13,618 nt of DNA from Methanobrevibacter sp. GTDB taxonomy: Archaea; Methanobacteriota; Methanobacteria; Methanobacteriales; Methanobacteriaceae. The notes below the pieces were generated by a model that worked only from the letters and a program-made list of their open reading frames with translations, did not search any database and was not told where the DNA came from. The DNA lies in contig JAGCLR010000278.1 of NCBI GenBank assembly GCA_017646885.1, positions 1 through 13,618 on the forward strand, in the 5' to 3' direction. Position numbers and translations under genes: made by a program. This document shows positions 1 through 5,885 of the stretch, piece by piece (the stretch's first letter is position 1; the number at the start of each line of letters is the position of its first letter).

Positions 1-1
1 G

Positions 2-310
2 GATAAGATTGCACAAAACCTCAACAAGACTGACATTGTTACTAAGATTGGTCCAACCCTTGGATTGATGGGTACTTTAATCCCTATGGGTCCGGGTCTT
101 GCAGCGTTAGGTACCGGTGATGTTACCACACTTGCAAGTGCGATTACAATTGCATTCAATACAACTGTTATCGGTATTGGATCCGGTGCTATTGCATACT
201 TCGCCTCTAAATTGAGACGAAGATGGTTTGGTGAATACCTTGCCAACTTGGATGCATTGATGGATGCGATTTTGGATAATATTGACAAGAGAGATGAGAG
301 ACTTAAATAG
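2..310 (+). CDS. MotA/TolQ/ExbB-type proton channel protein, 3' part only (copy 1)
   Basis: Only the last 102 residues are present; the reading frame is open from base 2 and the gene starts to the left of the window. The fragment aligns along its whole length with the C-terminal half of the complete copy at 12262-12906. Both share the block [18 protein letters not shown] (TM2) and the TM3 block ending in VAYF/IAYF followed by a basic patch with RRRW. These correspond to the two pore-lining helices of the ExbB/TolQ/MotA family, which form proton channels in the membrane together with ExbD/TolR/MotB partners. One visible difference is AFNTT here against AFDTT in copy 2, next to the threonine expected to face the pore. 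It probably works with the DUF2149 gene 171 bases downstream. Family assignment is firm; the substrate or driven partner is unknown. Confidence 0.9.
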   Translation, partial: DKIAQNLNKTDIVTKIGPTLGLMGTLIPMGPGLAALGTGDVTTLASAITIAFNTTVIGIGSGAIAYFASKLRRRWFGEYLANLDALMDAILDNIDKRDERLK

Positions 311-386
311 TCACTGAAGTGATTGAAAATTATACAATATAATTCCAAAAATAATTATTTTTATTAATTGTTTTTAGAAAACAAGC

Positions 387-395
387 TTTTATATC
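387..395 (+). promoter_or_regulatory. Candidate TATA box for DUF2149 copy 1
   Basis: The sequence CTTTTATATC in the 171-base gap resembles an archaeal TATA box, with a purine-rich stretch (AAAACAAG) just upstream where a BRE would lie. A transcription start about 25 bases downstream would give a leader of roughly 60 bases. The AT-rich context makes chance matches common, so this is a candidate only. It would allow the DUF2149 gene to be transcribed separately from the ExbB-type gene, unlike in copy 2 where the two genes are only 23 bases apart. Confidence 0.4.
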
Positions 396-471
396 GTATA
401 CAATATATTTAAAAAATTTTACAATAGATTAGAATTCATATGGTTTAGAGATTAGAAATTTCATATATTTT

Positions 472-477
472 GGTGAT
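472..477 (+). promoter_or_regulatory. Ribosome-binding site GGTGAT that sets the DUF2149 start
   Basis: GGTGAT matches the archaeal 16S 3' end (anti-SD AUCACCUCC) and sits four bases before ATG at 482. It overlaps the in-frame TTG at 470 and GTG at 473, so these earlier start codons are unlikely to be used. Confidence 0.7.
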
Positions 478-481
478 TATT

Positions 482-832
482 ATGGCTCGTCGTCGAGGAA
501 AAGGACGTTTTGACAGTGAGGAAGAAGACCCTATGGCAGGAACTGCAAACCTTGTGGATGCAATGTTGGTTATTGCTGTAGGCTTGCTTGTATTCCTGGT
601 GCTTGCTTGGAACATGCAAAGCGTTTTGTTCAATAATGACTTGACTCAGGAACAAAAGGAAAAGGTTATGGAAGCCATGAATCAGGAAGTGACTGAAGTT
701 CAAGAGGGTCAGATATTGAATGAAACTCCAGACACAAGCAATCAAACCGGTCAAGGCTATACTGAGATGGGTAAGGTCTATAAGGATCCATCTACGGGTA
801 AGCTGATTATGGTTCAGAACAAATCTTCATAA
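482..832 (+). CDS. DUF2149 family membrane protein, ExbD-like (copy 1)
   Basis: A 116-residue protein with a basic N-terminus (MARRRGKGR), an acidic patch EEEDPM, one transmembrane helix at about residues 23-43 and a soluble C-terminal part. The helix begins NLVDAMLV, which closely resembles the ExbD/TolR helix start (P-x-VDVMLV), whose Asp carries protons in E. coli ExbD; the equivalent here is Asp26. The C-terminus has the motif GYTEMGKVYKDPSTGKL, almost the same in copy 2 (12930-13271). DUF2149 is a family of unknown function that I recall next to CobN-like and ExbB-like genes. I infer that it is the ExbD-like partner of the adjacent channel. ATG at 482 is chosen over TTG at 470 because of the GGTGAT site and because copy 2 also begins MAR. 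A hairpin follows the stop codon. Confidence 0.85.
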   Translation: MARRRGKGRFDSEEEDPMAGTANLVDAMLVIAVGLLVFLVLAWNMQSVLFNNDLTQEQKEKVMEAMNQEVTEVQEGQILNETPDTSNQTGQGYTEMGKVYKDPSTGKLIMVQNKSS

Positions 833-833
833 G

Positions 834-875
834 TCAAACTTTTTAAAGTTTGAATAAATTTTTCTTTTTTTCATT
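834..875 (+). terminator. Hairpin plus T-tract terminator after DUF2149 copy 1
   Basis: A perfect inverted repeat, TCAAACTTT / AAAGTTTGA with a two-base centre (834-853), starts two bases after the stop codon. It is followed by T-rich sequence. Archaeal termination depends mainly on T-tracts, so the T-rich part is likely the working element. Confidence 0.6.
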
Positions 876-912
876 CATTTTTTTAAATCTTTTTATAACT
901 TTAAGTAATTAA

Positions 913-960
913 TAATACTTTTTTTTAGTTCATATCAGATTTTTTAGGCATCAAGTATTA
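913..960. repeat. Inverted repeat TAATACTT...AAGTATTA upstream of the adhesin gene
   Basis: Eight-base perfect inverted ends, TAATACTT at 913-920 and AAGTATTA at 953-960, enclose 32 bases. The ends are related to the TATTACT/AGTAATA ends of the 38-39 base elements at 1005, 5668 and 5718, so this may be a diverged member of the same family. Confidence 0.45.
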
Positions 961-1004
961 CTTTTTCAGTTCAAAAAAGCATTTTTGTATTATTTTTTTC
1001 AAAA

Positions 1005-1043
1005 ATTATTACTATTTGCCCTTATTTTTCGATTTAAGTAATA
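1005..1043. repeat. 39-base element with TATTACT/AGTAATA ends (adhesin promoter copy)
   Basis: The element starts ATTATTACT and ends AGTAATA, so it has a 7-base perfect inverted repeat (TATTACT/AGTAATA). It has the same length and ends as the element at 5718-5756 before the CobN-like gene, and both contain TTAT and CGATTTA in the interior. A further ATTATTACTA lies 55 bases downstream at 1060. I infer a shared regulatory site or a small repeated element. Confidence 0.55.
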
Positions 1044-1068
1044 AAATAATCTTTAAATAATTATTACT

Positions 1069-1084
1069 ACCATATATTATATGA
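1069..1084 (+). promoter_or_regulatory. Candidate core promoter of the adhesin gene
   Basis: CATATATTATATG is the best TATA-like stretch in the spacer and is followed by a more GC-containing segment (CATAGGGGTTTAC) where transcription could start. This would leave a leader of about 90 bases. The surrounding sequence is so AT-rich that other positions are possible. Confidence 0.3.
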
Positions 1085-1197
1085 TAATTAATCATAGGGG
1101 TTTACATATTGTGTTTTATTGTTTTTGAATTTAGATTCTTATTCTGAACCCTAATGATAATTAATTATTTATTTTTAAGTTATAAGAAGGTCGAATT

Positions 1198-4100
1198 ATG
1201 AAAAATCAACACAAATTTTTTATAGTTAGCTTAATTTTCCTATGCTTATTGATATCTTTATCAGCTGTTTCTGCAGATGATTTGGATACTATAGCAGATG
1301 GGGAAGTTTCGGGGGATGTTGATGTTGTTACAACAAGCCCTTGGGGCCCGACTTCTGGAGAATTAAGTTATGAAATACCTGAGAATGTAAAAGATGTTGA
1401 TTATGCTGGTTTGTATGTGAATGTTTATTCAGGTTCAGCCCAACCTACATATGCTGCTGAAAGTAATATTAGCATGACTTCCAATGGTGAAACTGAGCAA
1501 ATTGCAAGCGAAAGGCTAGTTTCTACTGAGGGAAGTACAGATGGTACAGTTTATACCATAAACGACCATACTACAAAATGCTATTCAGATTATCATATGA
1601 TTTACAATATTACAGATAAAGTTCAAGGCAAAACCGGTACAATCACTTTTAATGTAAACAATGCTGCAATTGACGGCTACAGCTTTGATGGAAGGATTAA
1701 GCTAATCGGTTTAGTGTTTGCATATAATGATGGGGATAGCGATAAAGTCAGCTACTGGGTAAATTCCGGCCAGTCATGGACCAATTCATTAGATAATCCT
1801 ACTAAAGCAACCTTTGATGTTGGAAATACTGAAAACATAGTCGCTGAAGCCACTATTGACAATGTAGCGCTTTCCAGTATTGATGGTCTTTACAGTTTCA
1901 ATAATAATGAATTAGATGAAAAAATGAGTTCTGAAACTGGAAGCATGTATAAATACAATAAATTCAATGTCTTGGATAAACTTGTTAATGGAACAAACAC
2001 TTTAACTTATGCAAGATCCGGTTCATTTAAGAATGTTCTTTCTGTATTAAAGATTAGTTACAATATTCTTTCTGTAAGTCCAAGCTTAAGCACTGAATAT
2101 ACCAGTGGAGGAGGTGCTTGTTATGCAGGTACTAACAACACTTTAAAGCTTAATTTAGCCAATAATGGAAATGTCAATACATTTTATGCTGTTGATTTTT
2201 ATGTAGACGGTGTTAAAGTAGGCAGTTATGAAATTGAAGTGCCTGTAGGGGGCAGTGATGTTTTATATATGACTGATGATACCATTAGGCCAGTTACTGA
2301 AGCTACTGTTAATGGTGCTGATAACGCTAAAGTAAATTACACTGCAATAATTTCAGATAAGGATACTGGTGTTGTTCTCAATGAAACCAGTGTTCTTGTG
2401 CCTGTTTTGTATAACGGTAATTTAGGAAAAGATTTAGCTTATCCTGCTGAAAGCATTACATCATTTAACAATATTACTGTAAATGGTGGAGTAATAATTG
2501 ACACTAAGGAAGCAGCTACCTATCTTGCAGCTGGAAATCTTAGCAAAACTGATATTTGGACTCTTGATTTAGCAGCAGATGCTGATATAATCAATGCTTA
2601 CCTTTATGTAGCTTACAACTGGGATAAAACCGATGGAAATATTCCTGTGTGGACCACTACTTTCAACAATGCAGCTATTTCACCTGTTGCTTCCTACAGG
2701 GATCAAAGCAATCTTGGTACTTATGGAAAATACGGATACGGTCTTATTGTATATGATGTAAGCGATTTAGTTAATAAAAATGGAGACAACACCTTTGTAT
2801 TGGAAAAAATTTCCGGTATGACTGCTGTTTATCCAAGCACTTTTGTTGTATTCTACAATGTAACAGATTCTGACACAATTACCACTGTTTATATGTACAA
2901 TGGTGCTGACTTATTGGCTAACAGCAATAATTTGGCAGGCAGAACTGCAGCTGCTAATTCCGTTTTAGACATCAATCTTGTAGATAATCTATTAGAAGCT
3001 AAACTCCATGTCTTTGCTGCTAGTGCTCAACCTGGAGAAGGTAATCTAATTGTCAATGGTGTATCATCCGATAATGTTTGGACTGGTACCAGTAACACTA
3101 CAGATGAGTATGTTCTTGATTTAACTGACTCTATTGCATCATCCAACACTGTTTCCTTTGTAGCTACAGGTTCTACCATCTTAGCTTTACAGCAATTTGT
3201 AGTAGTTAAAAATGCTGTTCCTTCAGTAAGCGCTAAAGTTGCTAATGAATATACCAGCGGTGGCGGTGCTTGTTATGCAGGTACCAATAACACATTGCAG
3301 GTCAATTTAACCAATGATGGCCTTATTGATGCCACTTATACCGTTGATTTATATGTAAACGTTGAAAAACTCGATAGCACTGAAGTAAGTGTGGCTGTTG
3401 GTGAAAAAACTGTTGTATATCTAACTGATGACACCATTAGACCTATTACTGCAGCAACTGTCAATGGTGCTGAAAATGCAGAAAAGGTAAATTACACCGT
3501 AGTCATTTCAGATAAATTATCCGGTGCGGTTTTAAGTGAATCCACTCTCACACCTACTGTTTTGTATAATGGTAATTTAGGAAAAGACTTTGCTTATCCT
3601 GCTGAGAGTATCACCCCATTCAACAGCATCAGCATCAATGGTGACATAATTATTGACACCAAAGCTGATTCTACTTATCTTGCAGCTGGAAACCTTAGCA
3701 AAACTGATGTTTGGACTATTGAATTGCCAGCTGGCGCTACTGTAGTTAACGGATATGTTTATGTTGCTTACAACTGGGATAAAACCGATGGAACCATTCC
3801 TGTATGGACAACCACTTTCAACAATGTGGCTATTTCACCTCTTGCTTCCTACAGGGATCAAAGCAATCTCGGTACTTATGGAAAATATGGATACGGTCTT
3901 GTTGTATATGATGTAAGTGACTTGATTCAAAATGGCGAAAACACTTTTGTATTGGAAAAGATTTCCGGTATGACTGCTGTTTACCCAAGCACTTTAGTGG
4001 TTCTTTATAATGTAAGCGGTTCTGAAGCAATCAAGAATGTTTACATGTTCAATGGTGCTGACTTATTGGCTAACAGCAATAACTTGGCAGGCAGAACTGC

Positions 4101-5499
4101 AGCAGCAAATTCCGTTTTAGACATTGACTTGCCTATGTTCATAGAAAACGCTAAATTGCATATTTTTGCTGCTAGTGCTCAATCAGGTGAAGGTAATTTA
4201 ATAGTCAACGGTCAAACATTTACCAATGTCTGGTCTGGATCTAGCAACTCTACAAATGAGTATATTGTTGATTTAACTGATTCCATTGCTTCATCCAATT
4301 CAGTTTCCTTTGTTGCTACCGGTTCTACCATCTTAGCTTTACAGCAATTCATTGTAGTCGATTTAGCAACTCCTACAGCAAGTGACTTGCAGAAACTTAT
4401 TGATGAAACTCCTGCTGATGGAGTATTGAACTTAAGCAATCTTAACTTTGCTGATGTCTCTAATGTAAATATCACTAAAGACATTACCCTCGTTGGTGAT
4501 AATCTTGTTATAAACACATTAGGAGACGGAAATCCAGTATTCAACATTGCATCTGATGTTGAAAAAGTAAGTATCAGCGGTGTAGAATTTGTTGCTAACA
4601 ATGGTGATGTGCTTGTAAAAGCTATCGCTAAAAACGGTACTGATGACTTATCCATTGTAAACCCAGCTATTGAGCTTACAAACAATACTGTAACTCCTGC
4701 AAATGAAAATGTTGTAACAAAATCCATCACATTCTTTGAACTTGAAGCTGAAAGAGCAGTCCTCGCTCCTTCTAACCCAATCACTATTCAAGACAACAAT
4801 ATAGCAGATGGAGTTAAAACATTTGCCTTTGAAGTTGCAGGATTGAATGATGGGTCTGGAATTGACATTCCTCAAGGAGGATCCATTAACACTAATGGCA
4901 GTGCAACAGTCAAGAAAGCTACTGTAATCTCTTCTAAGGACATTACAACCACTACTGTCAACACTAAACTTGATGGTAAGAACGCTGGTAAAAACTTCTC
5001 AATTACCTTAAAAGATAGCACTGGTAAAGTTTTAGCTAACAAAGAAGTTATCATTTACTTCAATAACAAGGCTTATAAACGCACTACCGATGCAAAAGGA
5101 GTTGCAACCTTAAAAGTAGCTATGGCTAAAAAAGGAACCTACGGTGTTCTTGTTTCATTCCTTGGAGACAAGGATTACGATGCAAGTTACGTTACAGCCA
5201 AAGTTAAAGTAAATCCTCAAAAAGTTAAAATTAAGGTCCCTACTAAGAAAATCAAATCCAGTAAGAAGACTAAAGTTTTAACTGCTACCCTTACAAACAG
5301 CAAAGGAAAAGCAATTAAAGGCAAAAAACTTACTTTCACTGTAAATGGTAAGAAATACACTGCTAAAACAAATAGTAAAGGTATTGCTAAAGTAAAAGTC
5401 AAGTTATCTAAAAAGAAAACTTACAAAGTCACTGTCAAGTTTGCAGGTGACAATACCTACAAAAAGCTTACCAAAAAAGGAAAAGCAGTAATAAAATAG
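1198..5499 (+). CDS. Giant secreted adhesin-like protein with DUF3344-like and Ig-like domains
   Basis: A 1433-residue protein with a clear signal peptide (residues 1-26, cleavage after SAVSA). Domains in order: a DUF3344-like beta domain at about 40-290 (contains YNDGDSDKVSYWVNSGQ); two tandem repeats of exactly 384 residues (about 292-675 and 676-1058), each with a CARDB/Ig-like part (EYTSGGGACYAGTNNTL) and a second DUF3344-like part (NWDKTDG...GKYGYGL...AGRTAAANSVLD); a short beta-helix-like stretch (about 1059-1225); and two Ig-like modules (about 1250-1340 and 1342-1433) rich in lysine. Many N-x-S/T sites could be glycosylated. No C-terminal membrane anchor is seen; the basic C-terminus may hold the protein to the cell wall. 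Such adhesin-like proteins are typical of Methanobrevibacter and are thought to mediate contact with other cells or surfaces. The ligand is unknown. The gene stands alone, between its own promoter region and a terminator. Confidence 0.88.
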   Translation: MKNQHKFFIVSLIFLCLLISLSAVSADDLDTIADGEVSGDVDVVTTSPWGPTSGELSYEIPENVKDVDYAGLYVNVYSGSAQPTYAAESNISMTSNGETEQIASERLVSTEGSTDGTVYTINDHTTKCYSDYHMIYNITDKVQGKTGTITFNVNNAAIDGYSFDGRIKLIGLVFAYNDGDSDKVSYWVNSGQSWTNSLDNPTKATFDVGNTENIVAEATIDNVALSSIDGLYSFNNNELDEKMSSETGSMYKYNKFNVLDKLVNGTNTLTYARSGSFKNVLSVLKISYNILSVSPSLSTEYTSGGGACYAGTNNTLKLNLANNGNVNTFYAVDFYVDGVKVGSYEIEVPVGGSDVLYMTDDTIRPVTEATVNGADNAKVNYTAIISDKDTGVVLNETSVLVPVLYNGNLGKDLAYPAESITSFNNITVNGGVIIDTKEAATYLAAGNLSKTDIWTLDLAADADIINAYLYVAYNWDKTDGNIPVWTTTFNNAAISPVASYRDQSNLGTYGKYGYGLIVYDVSDLVNKNGDNTFVLEKISGMTAVYPSTFVVFYNVTDSDTITTVYMYNGADLLANSNNLAGRTAAANSVLDINLVDNLLEAKLHVFAASAQPGEGNLIVNGVSSDNVWTGTSNTTDEYVLDLTDSIASSNTVSFVATGSTILALQQFVVVKNAVPSVSAKVANEYTSGGGACYAGTNNTLQVNLTNDGLIDATYTVDLYVNVEKLDSTEVSVAVGEKTVVYLTDDTIRPITAATVNGAENAEKVNYTVVISDKLSGAVLSESTLTPTVLYNGNLGKDFAYPAESITPFNSISINGDIIIDTKADSTYLAAGNLSKTDVWTIELPAGATVVNGYVYVAYNWDKTDGTIPVWTTTFNNVAISPLASYRDQSNLGTYGKYGYGLVVYDVSDLIQNGENTFVLEKISGMTAVYPSTLVVLYNVSGSEAIKNVYMFNGADLLANSNNLAGRTAAANSVLDIDLPMFIENAKLHIFAASAQSGEGNLIVNGQTFTNVWSGSSNSTNEYIVDLTDSIASSNSVSFVATGSTILALQQFIVVDLATPTASDLQKLIDETPADGVLNLSNLNFADVSNVNITKDITLVGDNLVINTLGDGNPVFNIASDVEKVSISGVEFVANNGDVLVKAIAKNGTDDLSIVNPAIELTNNTVTPANENVVTKSITFFELEAERAVLAPSNPITIQDNNIADGVKTFAFEVAGLNDGSGIDIPQGGSINTNGSATVKKATVISSKDITTTTVNTKLDGKNAGKNFSITLKDSTGKVLANKEVIIYFNNKAYKRTTDAKGVATLKVAMAKKGTYGVLVSFLGDKDYDASYVTAKVKVNPQKVKIKVPTKKIKSSKKTKVLTATLTNSKGKAIKGKKLTFTVNGKKYTAKTNSKGIAKVKVKLSKKKTYKVTVKFAGDNTYKKLTKKGKAVIK
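2080..4380 (+). repeat. Tandem in-frame repeat of period 1152 bases inside the adhesin gene
   Basis: Matching landmarks are exactly 1152 bases (384 codons) apart: the EYTSGGGACYAG block (Glu300 and Glu684) and the LALQQF block (codons at 3181 and 4333). Some segments are nearly identical at the DNA level, such as GCTTACAACTGGGATAAAAC and the stretch coding for ADLLANSNNLAGRTAAANSVLD, while others differ clearly. This indicates an old duplication with later partial homogenisation. Confidence 0.85.
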
Positions 5500-5511
5500 A
5501 TATATTTTAAA

Positions 5512-5560
5512 GAATAGTTTTAAGGTACATCCTTAAACTATTCAATTTTATATTTTAGCT
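5512..5560 (+). terminator. Terminator after the adhesin gene
   Basis: A hairpin with arms GAATAGTTTTAAGG (5512-5525) and CCTTAAACTATTC (5531-5543), with one bulged T and a five-base loop, lies 12 bases after the stop codon. It is followed by T-rich sequence. Confidence 0.6.
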
Positions 5561-5667
5561 ATTTTTTTAGAAATTTTAATTTTTATAAAAAATTTTAACC
5601 TATTTTCTAGAATATTTTCTTTAAAAAATTATTCGTTTAGCAATTTTTAATTCTATTTTAAAGACTA

Positions 5668-5705
5668 ATTATTACTTTTTTATTAATTTAAGCAAATTAG
5701 TAATA
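5668..5705. repeat. 38-base element with TATTACT/AGTAATA ends (CobN promoter, copy A)
   Basis: The element begins ATTATTACTTTTT and ends TTAGTAATA. It is the first of two units that repeat at about 50-base spacing before the CobN-like gene. Its ends are identical to those of the element at 1005-1043 before the adhesin gene. Confidence 0.55.
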
Positions 5706-5717
5706 CTATTTTTCTAA

Positions 5718-5756
5718 ATTATTACTTTTTAATGCTTTATAGCCGATTTAGTAATA
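5718..5756. repeat. 39-base element with TATTACT/AGTAATA ends (CobN promoter, copy B)
   Basis: The second unit, again ATTATTACTTTTT to TTAGTAATA, has the interior GCTTTATAGCCGATT. It has the same length as the adhesin-promoter element and shares CGATTTA next to its right end. It lies directly upstream of the probable core promoter. Confidence 0.55.
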
Positions 5757-5762
5757 CCTAAT

Positions 5763-5783
5763 TGGAAATATTTATTTATAATA
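5763..5783 (+). promoter_or_regulatory. Candidate BRE/TATA promoter of the CobN-like gene
   Basis: GGAAATATTTATTTATAAT combines a purine-rich BRE-like part with a TATA-like part. It would place the transcription start near 5800-5805 and give a leader of about 80 bases. It lies seven bases after the second inverted-repeat element. This is a candidate only, because the area is very AT-rich. Confidence 0.4.
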
Positions 5784-5874
5784 ATTAATTATATCTTTAA
5801 TATAATAAGCGAATTTTAAATAGATAAATTTATCTTAATTTTTATTCTATTGTAGATTTTCTTATTGGATTTTT

Positions 5875-5878
5875 GGAG
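5875..5878 (+). promoter_or_regulatory. Ribosome-binding site GGAG of the CobN-like gene
   Basis: GGAG lies seven bases before ATG at 5886. It falls inside the extension that would result from starting at TTG 5865, so it argues for the shorter protein, which begins directly with a standard signal peptide. Confidence 0.65.
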
Positions 5879-5885
5879 ACTCTAT

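Larger units (their letters stand above)
833..1197. other. AT-rich spacer upstream of the adhesin gene
   Basis: No credible gene is present in these 365 bases. The region holds the terminator of the preceding gene, two inverted-repeat elements built on AGTAATA/TATTACT-type ends (913-960 and 1005-1043), a further ATTATTACTA at 1060, and two occurrences of TGATAATTAAT (about 1082 and 1155). It ends in a weak AAGG ribosome-binding site (1187-1190) seven bases before the adhesin ATG. It probably contains the adhesin promoter and regulatory sites. Confidence 0.6.
5500..5885. other. AT-rich spacer upstream of the CobN-like gene
   Basis: No gene is seen in these 386 bases. They contain the adhesin terminator, two tandem 38-39 base inverted-repeat elements (5668-5705 and 5718-5756), a TATA-like region, and the ribosome-binding site GGAG (5875-5878). 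Confidence 0.6.

Noticed and set aside
470..481. Earlier TTG/GTG starts for DUF2149 copy 1
   Set aside because: They overlap the GGTGAT ribosome-binding site for ATG at 482, and the paralogue begins with the same MAR sequence.
901..1070. Possible CRISPR array from motifs recurring about every 50 bases
   Set aside because: The repeated parts are only 7-10 bases, occur in both orientations and are separated by AT-rich sequence that is itself partly similar; there is no constant 25-40 base direct repeat.
4212..4784. 190-residue open frame on the minus strand inside the adhesin gene
   Set aside because: It lies fully within a well-supported gene on the other strand, has no ribosome-binding site or family resemblance that I can see, and fits a shadow of repetitive Thr/Ser/Asn-rich coding sequence.
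5865..5885. TTG start that would add seven residues to the CobN-like protein
   Set aside because: GGAG at 5875-5878 lies inside the extension and is well placed for ATG 5886, which begins a standard signal peptide.
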